A stretch of 38,620 nt of DNA from Paulinella micropora. Taxonomy: Eukaryota; Cercozoa; Imbricatea; Euglyphida. The notes under the pieces are model-generated. The model worked only from the letters and a program-made list of their open reading frames with translations. It was not told the origin of the DNA and searched no databases. Shown piece after piece: positions 1 through 9,516 of this stretch. Each line of letters opens with the position of its first letter. Position 1 is the first letter of the stretch. The DNA lies in NCBI GenBank assembly GCA_009731375.1, contig BJOX01000190.1, forward strand, positions 155,441 to 194,060, read 5' to 3'. Both the position numbers and the translations under genes were made by a program.

Positions 1-26
1 TTGGTTATGGTATTGTTTTGCGTTAT

Positions 27-902
27 ATGTTGCACTTGTTCAAAGGAATAAGAAGTATATCGATTCAACCTTTTAAAGAATGTAAAAATAAACCCAGAAC
101 ACCAGCAGAGAAAAGAAACGAAGAAGAGAGACAGGAAAAATATGAGATAGATAATGCAATCAGATTAAGATACAAGGCTAAAAATAATCTGTTAAAGATA
201 AAACAAGAACATTGGAAGGCAATGGATGAGACGTGGTTAAGGTTTTGTGCAGAATCTGGTTATTCAACAACTGCTATGCCTTTTGGTGATCCCAAGTCGA
301 AGAGCACCAAAAGTCGCATGACTATGCACGAGTGCATAAAGTACGCAGTTAATTGCTACAGCGATGCGAAAGATATAGGTACCATACCCCTCTCATACCC
401 CTCCCATACCCCTCATTTTCTTTGATGGTTTGCAGGCGGATTAACAGGTGGAGCTTATGACACATGGGCAGCGTTGTGTGAGCTTTTTGGTGCTATGGAT
501 CCTGAGAGTAAGTTTGGTAGTGAAGGCTCCATAATGATAACAGGTCAGTATGTAGAGGATTTGAAGGTGAAGGAAAGAGATGTACGCAGGCTAGTACTAG
601 CTAACTTACCTCCAACTGATCATGCCTATGTTTTCCATGCAGTTGAGCATATCATTGCAACTATGAAAGAGATAGGTAGCCTACGCAATATATGGACTAT
701 GCCTGGCGAACGCACTATGGGAGGGCAGGTGCGGCAGATACATAGCAAATCTAATCCTACCGCTAATCTAGCTGCAGTCGTATCTCAAAACGCGAACTCA
801 AGAGCACAAGCAGGGTTTGTGCAGCTTGGTAACGACTTTCTAGATAGGATGGAAAGTGTTCCAAATCTTTCCAAAACTGTAGAAAAAATTAAAGAATTAT
901 GA
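27..902 (+). CDS. Two-exon hypothetical protein (exons 27-378 and 436-902)
   Basis: Two open frames join exactly if a 57-bp GT-AG intron at 379-435 is removed. Exon 1 ends in phase 1 after the codon for Ile in SDAKDI, and exon 2 resumes with GGLTGGAYDTW, keeping one frame to the TGA at 900-902. Exon 1 is rich in Lys, Arg and Glu (a charged helix near residues 25-65); exon 2 is mostly helical with no membrane segment or signal peptide. I do not recognise the family. It could be a host gene or an accessory gene of a DNA transposon, since a DDE transposase exon and the same minisatellite motif occur about 9 kb downstream. The first in-frame ATG in the window is at 27, but the frame is open to the left, so the true start may be outside. 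Confidence 0.55.
379..435 (+). other. Spliceosomal intron, 57 bp
   Basis: The intron begins GTACC and ends TTTGCAG, and its removal joins the flanking frames in phase. Its interior is almost entirely a short tandem motif, CATACCCCTC, three times, followed by a T-rich tract. The same motif occurs at about 972-1,000 and in the minisatellite at 9,517-9,838. This is seen in the sequence; splicing itself is inferred. Confidence 0.6.
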
Positions 903-1057
903 TATTAATTTAATTATAATTTAATATTAATATTAAATTAATCGAAGATATAGATAGGTATAATTTAAATATCATACCCCTCCCATACCCCTCATCATTA
1001 TTATTGTATTACAATATTATTTACACAAGCACTGTTTTAATAGAATACTTACCACTC

Positions 1058-1182
<125 letters not shown>

Positions 1183-1290
1183 CGCAAACACTCTAGTAAT
1201 AAAATACTTACCACTCGTAGAAGCTGAGTATGAAGCAGAAGAGATGGAAATGAAGTGCTATCATATATGTATATTAACAAAAGCGGTACA
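1183..1290. repeat. Dispersed repeat, copy 1 (second copy at 9374-9500)
   Basis: The stretch after the ATT satellite (AACACT..TAGTAATAAAATACTTACCACTCGTAGAAGC) recurs at 9,374 after another ATT tract. The match continues with gaps through GGAAATG..GTG.TATCA to AAAGCGG. A shorter third match lies at 1,017-1,055. On the minus strand each copy carries GTAAGTAT, a perfect splice-donor consensus, so the repeat may contain an exon end on that strand. Confidence 0.6.
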
Positions 1291-1410
1291 CAACTTATTA
1301 TTAAAATTATCATCGTCATTATCTCAGTTTATCATTATTAATATATATTACAACTTCATATATATCATCTTATGAGTATTCAATTCTATCTAAGTCTCTC
1401 TCCTAGGCTC

Positions 1411-2395
1411 NNNNNNNNNNNNNNNNNNNNNNNNNNNNNNNNNNNNNNNNNNNNNNNNNNNNNNNNNNNNNNNNNNNNNNNNNNNNNNNNNNNNNNNNNN
1501 NNNNNNNNNNNNNNNNNNNNNNNNNNNNNNNNNNNNNNNNNNNNNNNNNNNNNNNNNNNNNNNNNNNNNNNNNNNNNNNNNNNNNNNNNNNNNNNNNNNN
1601 NNNNNNNNNNNNNNNNNNNNNNNNNNNNNNNNNNNNNNNNNNNNNNNNNNNNNNNNNNNNNNNNNNNNNNNNNNNNNNNNNNNNNNNNNNNNNNNNNNNN
1701 NNNNNNNNNNNNNNNNNNNNNNNNNNNNNNNNNNNNNNNNNNNNNNNNNNNNNNNNNNNNNNNNNNNNNNNNNNNNNNNNNNNNNNNNNNNNNNNNNNNN
1801 NNNNNNNNNNNNNNNNNNNNNNNNNNNNNNNNNNNNNNNNNNNNNNNNNNNNNNNNNNNNNNNNNNNNNNNNNNNNNNNNNNNNNNNNNNNNNNNNNNNN
1901 NNNNNNNNNNNNNNNNNNNNNNNNNNNNNNNNNNNNNNNNNNNNNNNNNNNNNNNNNNNNNNNNNNNNNNNNNNNNNNNNNNNNNNNNNNNNNNNNNNNN
2001 NNNNNNNNNNNNNNNNNNNNNNNNNNNNNNNNNNNNNNNNNNNNNNNNNNNNNNNNNNNNNNNNNNNNNNNNNNNNNNNNNNNNNNNNNNNNNNNNNNNN
2101 NNNNNNNNNNNNNNNNNNNNNNNNNNNNNNNNNNNNNNNNNNNNNNNNNNNNNNNNNNNNNNNNNNNNNNNNNNNNNNNNNNNNNNNNNNNNNNNNNNNN
2201 NNNNNNNNNNNNNNNNNNNNNNNNNNNNNNNNNNNNNNNNNNNNNNNNNNNNNNNNNNNNNNNNNNNNNNNNNNNNNNNNNNNNNNNNNNNNNNNNNNNN
2301 NNNNNNNNNNNNNNNNNNNNNNNNNNNNNNNNNNNNNNNNNNNNNNNNNNNNNNNNNNNNNNNNNNNNNNNNNNNNNNNNNNNNNNNNNNNNNNN
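1411..2395. other. Assembly gap (985 N)
   Basis: Unsequenced. The SINE fragment that starts immediately after it shows that the gap hides at least the 5' part of that SINE. Open frames drawn through the gap are meaningless. Confidence 0.99.
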
Positions 2396-2560
2396 GACCA
2401 GTATTTTCATTGAACATACCGGCCCGTCTGGAAGTGTTGGAACTGCCCTTGCGGGGGTGTCATTAGAGCTTATCGTCAATTCTTCGTACTCCCCTCACGG
2501 GTGAGACGATGGAGGCGCATGTGCAGAAATGCATCAGCCATTGACAGAGAAGCACTATTA
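2396..2560 (+). mobile_element. tRNA-derived SINE, 5'-truncated by gap
   Basis: This matches the body and 3' end of the complete SINE copies at 8,827 and 9,099: CCAGTATTTTC, the CTTGCGGGGGTGTCA block, GTACTCCCCTC, GATGGAGGC.CATGTGCAG, and the GAGAAGCAC junction to an ATT tail. It is more diverged than those two, so it is probably an older insertion. The tRNA-like head is hidden in the gap. Confidence 0.75.
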
Positions 2561-2640
2561 TTATCATAGTATTATTGTAGTATTATTGTTATTATTATAT
2601 ATTATTATTATTATTATTGTTATTATTATTATTATTATTC
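2561..2640. repeat. Degenerate ATT tail of the SINE
   Basis: Imperfect ATT/ATTGTT repeat directly after the GAGAAGCAC 3' end of the SINE copy. It is interrupted by several substitutions, consistent with age. Confidence 0.85.
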
Positions 2641-3628
2641 TGGAGGGGTGCACAAGATGGCACTCCATGGGAAGAGGAGGTGGTTGGGCCTCTCCCCACG
2701 AAGGTGACCGCTTGGGGAGGGCGGTCACCGGGATATGCGCAACTCTCAACTGGGCATTTACTCGGTAGGGGTTCGGCCAGGCAGGTTGTGGGGTTGTCTG
2801 TTGGATTGTTGGTTGGCTCGTTTTTCTTGGCTGTTGGTTTGGGTCTGGTTTCCTGGTTAGCCCATTTTCGCCGAATTTCCTGCCGAGTAAATGCCTGGGG
2901 GCTTCCAGTTCCGGTTTGGTGATCTTGTTGAGGTGAGCATTCGGAGGAAACAGTACCGAGATGGGTTGAAGATAGGATTCACATTGAGCCGAGATGGGGC
3001 TGAGTTGACCTGTTCCAACTCGGCTCCATTTCGGCTTCATGTTAATCCTATCTTCATCCTATCTGGGTTTTGTCTCCTCCCTATCTTCGCTTCTTCGGGG
3101 TTGCCTAACTGGAACACATGATGAGCGCACGTTGGAGAGGGGCTTCAGTCGGTCCCAATGCCTTGCCAGTGCCTTGCTGCGTTGCCGTGCCTTGCCCCAT
3201 GCATTCACACCCTCCACCGTTGCATTTCTAACTGAGCAGCTTCGGCTGGGATTACTATACTTGTCTGTAAGACCCTATAGGTACCGCTAGGTTCGCGCCT
3301 TCTATACCCACGTGGGGGAAGGAGTTTCAGCGGCACGCCGTCCGATCTGGCTCCACTCGGGGACACCCGTACCTCATGATGTGTATTGTTAGGAGCAGCT
3401 GAAAGTCCATAAGGCATGAGAGTAGAGGCGTTGGCGATGCGATGGAGAGTGTGTGTAGTGCGTGAGGCAGGTTCTGGCGACGCTGGGGGTGCTGGCGGGC
3501 GCCGAAGGGCACGAAGCGACGCGGCAGCGTCCAGTGACACCGGCGGAAATGCGTGTAGTGTGTGTTGCAGATACCGCCGATGCTATTTGCATGGACGGGC
3601 GCTTTCCTCGGCGTAAAGAGGCGCGGCG
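2641..3628 (+). other. Probable 5' UTR/promoter region of the LINE
   Basis: GC-richer DNA between the SINE tail and the LINE start codon. No credible gene is present: short frames on both strands have no recognisable content. It contains a long imperfect foldback at 2,943-3,080 and GTGTGTAGTG-type repeats near 3,450 and 3,550. Assignment as LINE 5' UTR rests only on position; the exact 5' end of the element cannot be set from one copy. Confidence 0.4.
2943..3080. repeat. Imperfect inverted repeat (foldback)
   Basis: Two arms of about 65 nt face each other around a loop near 3,010. A perfect core, GAAGATAGGATT at 2,968-2,979, pairs with AATCCTATCTTC at 3,044-3,055. The inner and outer extensions pair with few mismatches, several of them G-U compatible. 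It could be a MITE-like insertion or a structured element of the LINE leader. Confidence 0.7.
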
Positions 3629-6600
3629 GTGATGGCCAGCGACATTGGCCGTCTACTACTCTCAATGGATTACAAATACGCGAAGCACGGAGCTACCACT
3701 GTGGCCCTTATGGGACAAGGTAGAATCGCCGAAGACCTGGACAATCCCCGTGGGAATGCCTCTTCGACGGGCTCTGGCCCGATGTCCCAGGATGGGAGGA
3801 TGAGGGCTCGCGTATATGACGGAATTCCTGAACCACGTGGAGAGGCTATCTTAGCTGCGCCTCATCCTTCCTCCCCAAACCTGGCACACGGGTCGGCGCT
3901 TCAACATAAGGCGAGCGGCGCTATATGGCAGATGGCACCGCCGCCTCGACGGTACCGGCGGGTAGATCGGTACGACAAGGACGGGCGTAATCTGATTGTC
4001 TGGGGGCTCTCAGAACGCGCCAATCTACAGGAGATCGCCTCCAAAATGAGCGGTCTTGGTCTGGTGGTCCCGGTAATGGAGTGGCAAGGCCAGCGAATGT
4101 CTCGTCACCTGGAGCTGGTCTACGAGGACGATGACAGCAGGCAGACGGCGTTGCAGCAACTCAAACATCTCAAATTCTTCGGCAGAGGGGTCAATGTGGC
4201 CCTTGGGCGCAGGTTCAGGGACAGGGAACGTGTCCGAAGGCTTATTCGCATCCATCTGCGTGGGGAAGCGGCGGTCCGGAAGGAGGAAGCTGCGACGGGA
4301 TATCGCGTCTTGCCTCTGCATGAAGAATGTGTCGATGATGTGCAGGTGGTGTCTTCGGAATTGGCTGCCGATGCACCTAAGTGTGTGTCTGAGTGTGCTG
4401 ATGTGCATGTGGTGCCCCTGCATTCGGCGGCCAGTGCAGTGGGGGACCAACCTGCGCAAGCACCTGCAGAGGGGGGCAGCACGAGGGCGGAAGCCAAGCG
4501 CGGCCGTCGGGTCCGGAAACGAGCCAAGAAGCACCGCTCCAAGCAGTTCGATACCGGCTTCAAGCTACTCGTCGCGAGTCACAACTGGCAGGGTAAAACG
4601 GGATACGACAACGTAGGCACGGCGGAATGGGCATCATTCTACAAGCACGAGGGCTGGCTAGTCATCGGGGCTCAGGAGCACCGCATGGGCAAGAAGCAAC
4701 TTTCCAAATGCAGCCTGGATGGATTCCGGATTTTTGGAAAACCTGCGGAGGTCAGCGAGAAAAATCGCTGCAAGGGTGGGGTTCTATTCGCGGTGGCTAA
4801 CTTCCTTGGTCCGTATTGCAACCTGGTGTCAGCCCCCGTCGACCACCGGCAGCAAGTGTGGCTGCGTATCGCCTCGGGTGTTACCGGCGCTCAGGATATC
4901 TATGTGGGCAACGGCTACTTTCCCCAGGAAACGCAGGAAGAAGAGTCGTCAGAGGCGTATGCGGCCTGGCAGGCAGCTATAGCTTTTTTTGGAGCCAAAG
5001 GTCTTGTGGTCACGGTGGCGGATGCCAACGCGAAGCTCGGGCCGGCATGCAGCCGAAAAGAGGAGGGCATCGTCGGTCAGCACGGGGAGGTCGATGATAA
5101 GGGAGCACCGGTACGTTCGGAGAACGGCAAGAGACTCGCGGCTGTCCTCGTCGCTACGGGCCTGCGAAATCTGAGCGGCTTCTCGTGCCCAGTGGAAGGG
5201 TCCTACTGGTGGTCCCGGCGTGAGCAGCGCGGCATGGGCACAGGCAAGCACCTCCTCGATTACATCTGCGCGTCGCCTGGCTTGGCATCTGGAGCAAAGT
5301 TCGGAGTATGCGAAGATGATCTTGATACGGACCACAAGGCAGTATGGGCCGAACTGACGTGGAGCGGCCAGCGCCGGCCAAAGCGGGCTGCGAAACCTTA
5401 CAGGTCCTTTCGTGTTGATAAGCTTATTGGTGCTGGTGTCTCGGGTAATGATCACGCTGCGAAGCAAGCGCTGGATTATCTACGCGACAAGTTCGATGAC
5501 GTATTCCAGCATTGCCTACAGAAGCTTGGAGTGCATCAGCTGCCTGAGCTTGACCTATCGGGTGGTGCCGACAGCCAACGGGTGGTAGATGACGTCACCG
5601 AGCGAGTGGCGCAGTCCTTCCGAATGGCGGCGCACCGGGTCCTTGGCTCCAGATGTATACGACCCCGTTTCACCAACAATTGGTTCGACGGGGAGCTAAA
5701 GGAGCTCATTCAGCAGCGCCGGGAGGCCTACGCAGCATACAGGAGGGATGAATCGAATGCGGAAGCCCGTCTGAATTGGCTACGGCTCCGCAAGCAAATT
5801 CGGAAGGCAACTCGGGCCAAGAAGTCCGCCTCCTTCAAGCAAGTGCAGGAAGAAGCGGTCAAATGTCAACGCGAGCAATCCTCAAAGCGCTTTTGGCTAC
5901 TCGCGAAGCGGCTTGGCGGGGCACGCAGAACGAAGGTCTCCGCGCCGGTGCAAAGGGAGGATGGCTCACTGGCGTGTACGCTGCCGGAAAAGGTCGCTCG
6001 GTGGGAGGAATTTCGGAAAAATTCGGTGAAGCCACGGGAAAATCCGGCAAGTGCGGCTGTTGTGGTGGAGTGCTGTGCAGAAGCAGGCTCGCTGGAGTGG
6101 GAGGAAGCCGAAGCTAAGCGGCAGTTCCACTGGAACGATCGCTTCAGAGATGAGGTGGCCCGGGCTATGAAGGAGCACGAAGTAGGTGAAGACACTTGCG
6201 AAGAGCTGGACAAGCCGTTCACGCAAGAGGAGGTCCTTGCAAGGCAACGTGCCCTGAATAACCACAAAGCTTGTGGCGAGGACAAAGTGAAGAACGAGAT
6301 GCTCAAGTATGGCGGCGCCTACATCAATGGCTACTTAACGCAGTACTTCAACTGGATTCGAGAAGCCGAGAGGACTCCAAAAGCTTGGGGCAAGGGAATC
6401 ATCGTCAATATCCCCAAGGGTGGGGATCCTACGGATCCTGACAACTGGAGGGATATCTCGATTATTAGTTGCCTTGGTAAGCTGTATCTGTCCTTATTAG
6501 CTACTCGTCTAACGCTCTTCGTGGATGGCCCGGATAAGCTACGTCCAGAGCAGGGAGGCTTCCGCCCGGGGCGTCGCACTACGGATCAGGTCTTTACCCT

Positions 6601-8740
6601 TTGGCAGAGGTTGAAGGGGCGTCAGCAGCAGAAGCGGGAGTCGTATGTCCTGTTCGTCGATCTACGCAAGGCTTTCCCGTCTGTTTGGAGAGATGGCCTA
6701 TTTGAGAGGCTCTGGAAGCTGGGTGTAAGGGGCAAGTTCTGGCGCACGCTACGCAGGTGCTACGAGCAGACTTCGTCGCAAGTGCTAGTTGATGGAGCAC
6801 TCACCCCCGAAGTACTGGAGGGTGTAGGCGTCCAACAGGGGTCCCCTCTCTCTCCCACACTCTTCAACGTCTTTATGGATGAGCTGTGTGATCGGCTGGC
6901 GAGTGCCCTCAAGATCACGGATGTGAAGCGGCTGAACGACATCAAGGCACTTCTATACGCGGACGACGTGGCCCTCATCGCTCACAGTCGCACCGAGCTC
7001 CAGAAGATGGTCAATGTTGTGGCCAAGTTCGCGGAAGATTACCGGCTGGAAGTCAACTTGAAGCCCGGCAAGACGGAAATCATGCCCATTTACACGTCGA
7101 GCAAGGCGAAACGACCAAGTATCAGGGAGCGAGGTGAGCCCGTGGTGTGGTTTCGCGGCCAGAAGCTTTGTGTCACCAGTCAGTACAAGTACCTGGGAGT
7201 GGTTATCACCGACGACCTGAAGTGGAAGGAGCAGGCCCTGCGGGCTACGCGTGTCACTGAAGTCGCCACCGCAGGTTGGTACTCTTTGTGGTGTGCAGGT
7301 GAGATACAAGCTAGGTATCGTCTCATGTGCTGGAATCAACTTGTGGGGGCCAAGCTGAAGTACGCCTTCGATGTCTGGCGTGCCCCCGTATCGCAGCTCA
7401 CCAAGCTGGAGGCAGCAATGCTGCGCCCCATGAGGATGATTCTCGGCATCAGCCCTAAGACAAGCAAGTGGATTACACTCTTTCTGGCGCGCTCTTTGAG
7501 TGCGGAGCGTTTGCGGCGGGCGGCGCAACTGAAGTTCTATGGACGGCTGCGTGTTCTACCGGAGAAGCGATTTCCTGTCATCGCATCTCAAGTCAAATCC
7601 GACTGGACTGCGGAGGCCGAAGGCGCTATCAGGGACTCAATGGATCTACAACAAGGGCTTCAGGAGCTCCTAAATAGCTCAGAGAAGGACCTCGAGGGTT
7701 GGTGTTCGACTGTGGACAAGTGGGCCCTTCAGCAGGACGTCAAGATGGTGCAGCAACTGATGTGGGACAAGCGAGAGGCAGGCAGCGATCTTACTGATGG
7801 CCTGCGAGTCATCCTAAGACAAGTCTTTGGAACTAAGGAGTTCCCAAGATGGGTAGCCCTTGATGATGCGCATTATAATCTGCTTCGGAGAAGGTTGCTC
7901 AGCTGCAACAACCGCCTTCGGTTGTACCGCAGCAAGTTGGTCAGTGGCATGTCCCCTCGCTGCTTCTGTTGTCATGATGATGTCAATGAGTCCCTTGCGC
8001 ACTTCTTATGGGATTGCCCCATGCATGAGGGGAGACGTAAGCAGCTGTTGCTGAGTATGCAGAGGCTCGGTGGCATGGCTGTGGGGGGTGCTGAGGGGGA
8101 TGGAGGGAGTGAGGAGGGTGGTGAGGTCGTAGGCGGTGAGGTTGTGGTGGAGGATGTGTTGCTTGGGCGGGAGCGGGAGGGCTCTGTGCGGCAGGGTTGG
8201 GATGATATGTCGCCTGTGGATCAATCACGATTGTTTTGTAAGTTTTTTCAGGGGAAGTCGCGCTTCCGCAGTAACTTTAGGCTTGCTGCGTTGTTAGGGG
8301 TTACAGCGTTGCGTCCCCCTCCAAAGTTGGATGTGTTGTTTGGATCATATGTGTCTGAGTGTTGGTCTGCTAGGGAGGGTAAAAGGGAGGAGCTTGGGGT
8401 GGAGGATGGGGGCGAGGAGGTGATTGACCTCACTGAGGTTCCATCAGCTTCTGTCCCACCCTCTCCCCCAAGTGACGTTGATGTTGCGCGGCGCGGCCGT
8501 CCGCGCAGTGTGGACGTCCTGGCTAGAGAGAGGGGTTCGGGAGCGCAGCGTAGTGTCTCCGAGTTCTTCTCTTCAGCTAACACCCTCGCATCTAGCTCTT
8601 CATGCACTTCACAGCCCCCATCTGCCCCTGCTGTTGCTGTTGCTGCTATGTCTGTTTGGTGTTCTGACAATGCGTTGGGATCGGCTGACCCCGGTGACCC
8701 AATGGAGGCACATGTCCAGGATCTGGATCTGATGCTATAG
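3629..8740 (+). CDS. Non-LTR retrotransposon polyprotein (endonuclease + reverse transcriptase), intact
   Basis: A 1,703-residue single ORF with no stop or frameshift. The N-terminal 300 residues are of unknown fold. Residues about 310-580 form an exonuclease-endonuclease-phosphatase (APE-type) domain: SHNW, GAQEHR (catalytic Glu), VVTVADAN (Asp/Asn) and DTDHKAVW (terminal Asp-His). This domain nicks target DNA to prime reverse transcription. The RT domain covers about 880-1,200: FVDLRKAF (motif A, near 1,009), QQGSPLSPTLFN (motif B, near 1,068) and YADD (motif C, near 1,109), all catalytic Asp present. A CxxC-H-C zinc knuckle (CFCCHDDVNESLAHFLWDC) lies near 1,444, followed by a low-complexity Gly/Glu- and Ser/Pro-rich tail. 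No RNase H domain was recognised. The ORF ends just before an ATT tail. Intactness suggests a recently active element. The ATG at 3,629 is the first long-frame start; the true start could be one of the next Met codons. Confidence 0.93.
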   Translation: MMASDIGRLLLSMDYKYAKHGATTVALMGQGRIAEDLDNPRGNASSTGSGPMSQDGRMRARVYDGIPEPRGEAILAAPHPSSPNLAHGSALQHKASGAIWQMAPPPRRYRRVDRYDKDGRNLIVWGLSERANLQEIASKMSGLGLVVPVMEWQGQRMSRHLELVYEDDDSRQTALQQLKHLKFFGRGVNVALGRRFRDRERVRRLIRIHLRGEAAVRKEEAATGYRVLPLHEECVDDVQVVSSELAADAPKCVSECADVHVVPLHSAASAVGDQPAQAPAEGGSTRAEAKRGRRVRKRAKKHRSKQFDTGFKLLVASHNWQGKTGYDNVGTAEWASFYKHEGWLVIGAQEHRMGKKQLSKCSLDGFRIFGKPAEVSEKNRCKGGVLFAVANFLGPYCNLVSAPVDHRQQVWLRIASGVTGAQDIYVGNGYFPQETQEEESSEAYAAWQAAIAFFGAKGLVVTVADANAKLGPACSRKEEGIVGQHGEVDDKGAPVRSENGKRLAAVLVATGLRNLSGFSCPVEGSYWWSRREQRGMGTGKHLLDYICASPGLASGAKFGVCEDDLDTDHKAVWAELTWSGQRRPKRAAKPYRSFRVDKLIGAGVSGNDHAAKQALDYLRDKFDDVFQHCLQKLGVHQLPELDLSGGADSQRVVDDVTERVAQSFRMAAHRVLGSRCIRPRFTNNWFDGELKELIQQRREAYAAYRRDESNAEARLNWLRLRKQIRKATRAKKSASFKQVQEEAVKCQREQSSKRFWLLAKRLGGARRTKVSAPVQREDGSLACTLPEKVARWEEFRKNSVKPRENPASAAVVVECCAEAGSLEWEEAEAKRQFHWNDRFRDEVARAMKEHEVGEDTCEELDKPFTQEEVLARQRALNNHKACGEDKVKNEMLKYGGAYINGYLTQYFNWIREAERTPKAWGKGIIVNIPKGGDPTDPDNWRDISIISCLGKLYLSLLATRLTLFVDGPDKLRPEQGGFRPGRRTTDQVFTLWQRLKGRQQQKRESYVLFVDLRKAFPSVWRDGLFERLWKLGVRGKFWRTLRRCYEQTSSQVLVDGALTPEVLEGVGVQQGSPLSPTLFNVFMDELCDRLASALKITDVKRLNDIKALLYADDVALIAHSRTELQKMVNVVAKFAEDYRLEVNLKPGKTEIMPIYTSSKAKRPSIRERGEPVVWFRGQKLCVTSQYKYLGVVITDDLKWKEQALRATRVTEVATAGWYSLWCAGEIQARYRLMCWNQLVGAKLKYAFDVWRAPVSQLTKLEAAMLRPMRMILGISPKTSKWITLFLARSLSAERLRRAAQLKFYGRLRVLPEKRFPVIASQVKSDWTAEAEGAIRDSMDLQQGLQELLNSSEKDLEGWCSTVDKWALQQDVKMVQQLMWDKREAGSDLTDGLRVILRQVFGTKEFPRWVALDDAHYNLLRRRLLSCNNRLRLYRSKLVSGMSPRCFCCHDDVNESLAHFLWDCPMHEGRRKQLLLSMQRLGGMAVGGAEGDGGSEEGGEVVGGEVVVEDVLLGREREGSVRQGWDDMSPVDQSRLFCKFFQGKSRFRSNFRLAALLGVTALRPPPKLDVLFGSYVSECWSAREGKREELGVEDGGEEVIDLTEVPSASVPPSPPSDVDVARRGRPRSVDVLARERGSGAQRSVSEFFSSANTLASSSSCTSQPPSAPAVAVAAMSVWCSDNALGSADPGDPMEAHVQDLDLML

Positions 8741-8751
8741 TCTGAGGAAGC

Positions 8752-8752
8752 C

Positions 8753-8826
<74 letters not shown>
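8752..8826. repeat. (ATT)n tail of LINE
   Basis: Uninterrupted TATTATT run of about 25 units immediately after the LINE 3' end and immediately before the next SINE. Its purity fits a recent insertion. Confidence 0.95.
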
Positions 8827-9068
8827 GTGGGACCGCGATAGCCCAGTGGTTAAGGTCTACCATCTGGGACCTGTCGCCAGTTCGATTCCCGTCGGTGCCA
8901 GTATTTTCAAAGGATATTTTCTTTGAAAGTATTGGTCTGTCTGGAAGGCTTGGAGCTGCCTTGCGGGGGTGTCAGTAGAGCCTATCGTCAAATCTTCGTA
9001 CTCCCCTCGCGGGTGAGACGATGGAGGCACATGTGCAGAAATGAATTCGCCATTGACTGAGAAGCACT
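8827..9068 (+). mobile_element. tRNA-derived SINE, complete copy
   Basis: The 5' head is tRNA-like: TAGCCCAGTGG matches the RNA polymerase III A box and GTTCGATTC the B box, with a GGTGCCA 3' acceptor-like end at about 8,893-8,899. The tRNA-unrelated body contains the short inverted repeat AAAGGATATTTTCTTT and ends GAGAAGCACTATT, then an ATT tail. It is about 95% identical to the copy that follows. No intact cloverleaf is expected; this is a SINE head, not a functional tRNA gene. Confidence 0.88.
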
Positions 9069-9098
9069 ATTATTATTATTAATATTATTATTATTAAT

Positions 9099-9340
9099 AG
9101 TGACACCGCGATAGCCCAGTGGTTAAGGTCTACCATCTGGGACGTGTCGCCAGTTCGATTCCCGTCGGTGCCAGTATTTTTAAAGGATATTTTCTTTGAA
9201 AGTATTGGTCTGTCTGGAAGGCTTGGAGCTGCCTTGCGGGTGTGTCAGTAGAGCCTATCGTCAAATCTTCGTACTCCCCTCGCGGGTGAGACGATGGAGG
9301 CACATGTGCAGAAATGCATTCGCCATTGACTTAGAAGCAC
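9099..9340 (+). mobile_element. tRNA-derived SINE, second complete copy
   Basis: Same structure as the preceding copy, separated from it only by an ATT tract with two AATATT interruptions. Differences are scattered substitutions (for example GACGTG for GACCTG and TTAGAAGCAC for TGAGAAGCAC). The tandem arrangement suggests insertion of one SINE into the ATT tail of another, a favoured target for elements that themselves end in ATT. Confidence 0.88.
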
Positions 9341-9373
9341 TATTATTATTATTATTAATATTATTTTTATTTT

Positions 9374-9500
9374 TTACACAAACACTATAGTAATAAAATA
9401 CTTACCACTCGTAGAAGCTGAGTATGAAGCAGAAGAGATCAGCAATGATCAGTCACCTGGAAATGGAGTGGTATCAAAGATGTATTAATATAAAAGCGGG
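9374..9500. repeat. Dispersed repeat, copy 2
   Basis: Paralogous to 1,183-1,290: ACACTATAGTAATAAAATA, then CTTACCACTCGTAGAAGC, then GAGTATGAAGCAGAAGAGAT, followed by a diverged GGAAATG..GTGGTATCA section. Like copy 1 it sits right after ATT repeats and near the CATACCCCT minisatellite. Confidence 0.65.
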
Positions 9501-9506
9501 AACCAA

Positions 9507-9516
9507 NNNNNNNNNN
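9507..9516. other. Scaffold gap of nominal size (N10)
   Basis: Ten N mark a join of unknown real length, at the edge of a low-complexity minisatellite that probably broke the assembly. Confidence 0.95.

Larger units (their letters stand above)
2641..8826 (+). mobile_element. Full-length or near full-length LINE with (ATT)n tail
   Basis: Comprises the putative leader, the single large ORF and a 3' end (GATGCTATAGTCTGAGGAAGCC) running into an (ATT)n tail at 8,752-8,826 instead of poly(A). The 3' coding end contains ATGGAGGCACATGTCCAG, nearly identical to ATGGAGGCACATGTGCAG in the SINE 3' region. That suggests the SINE uses this LINE's machinery. The 5' boundary is uncertain, and target-site duplications are masked by the flanking ATT repeats. 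Confidence 0.8.

Noticed and set aside
8006-8228. Minus-strand His/Pro-rich frames within the LINE
   Set aside because: They are shadows of the Gly/Glu-rich tail of the LINE ORF.
8829-9172. Two tRNA genes
   Set aside because: A and B boxes are present, but the anticodon arm is degenerate and each head is fused to a SINE body with an ATT tail.
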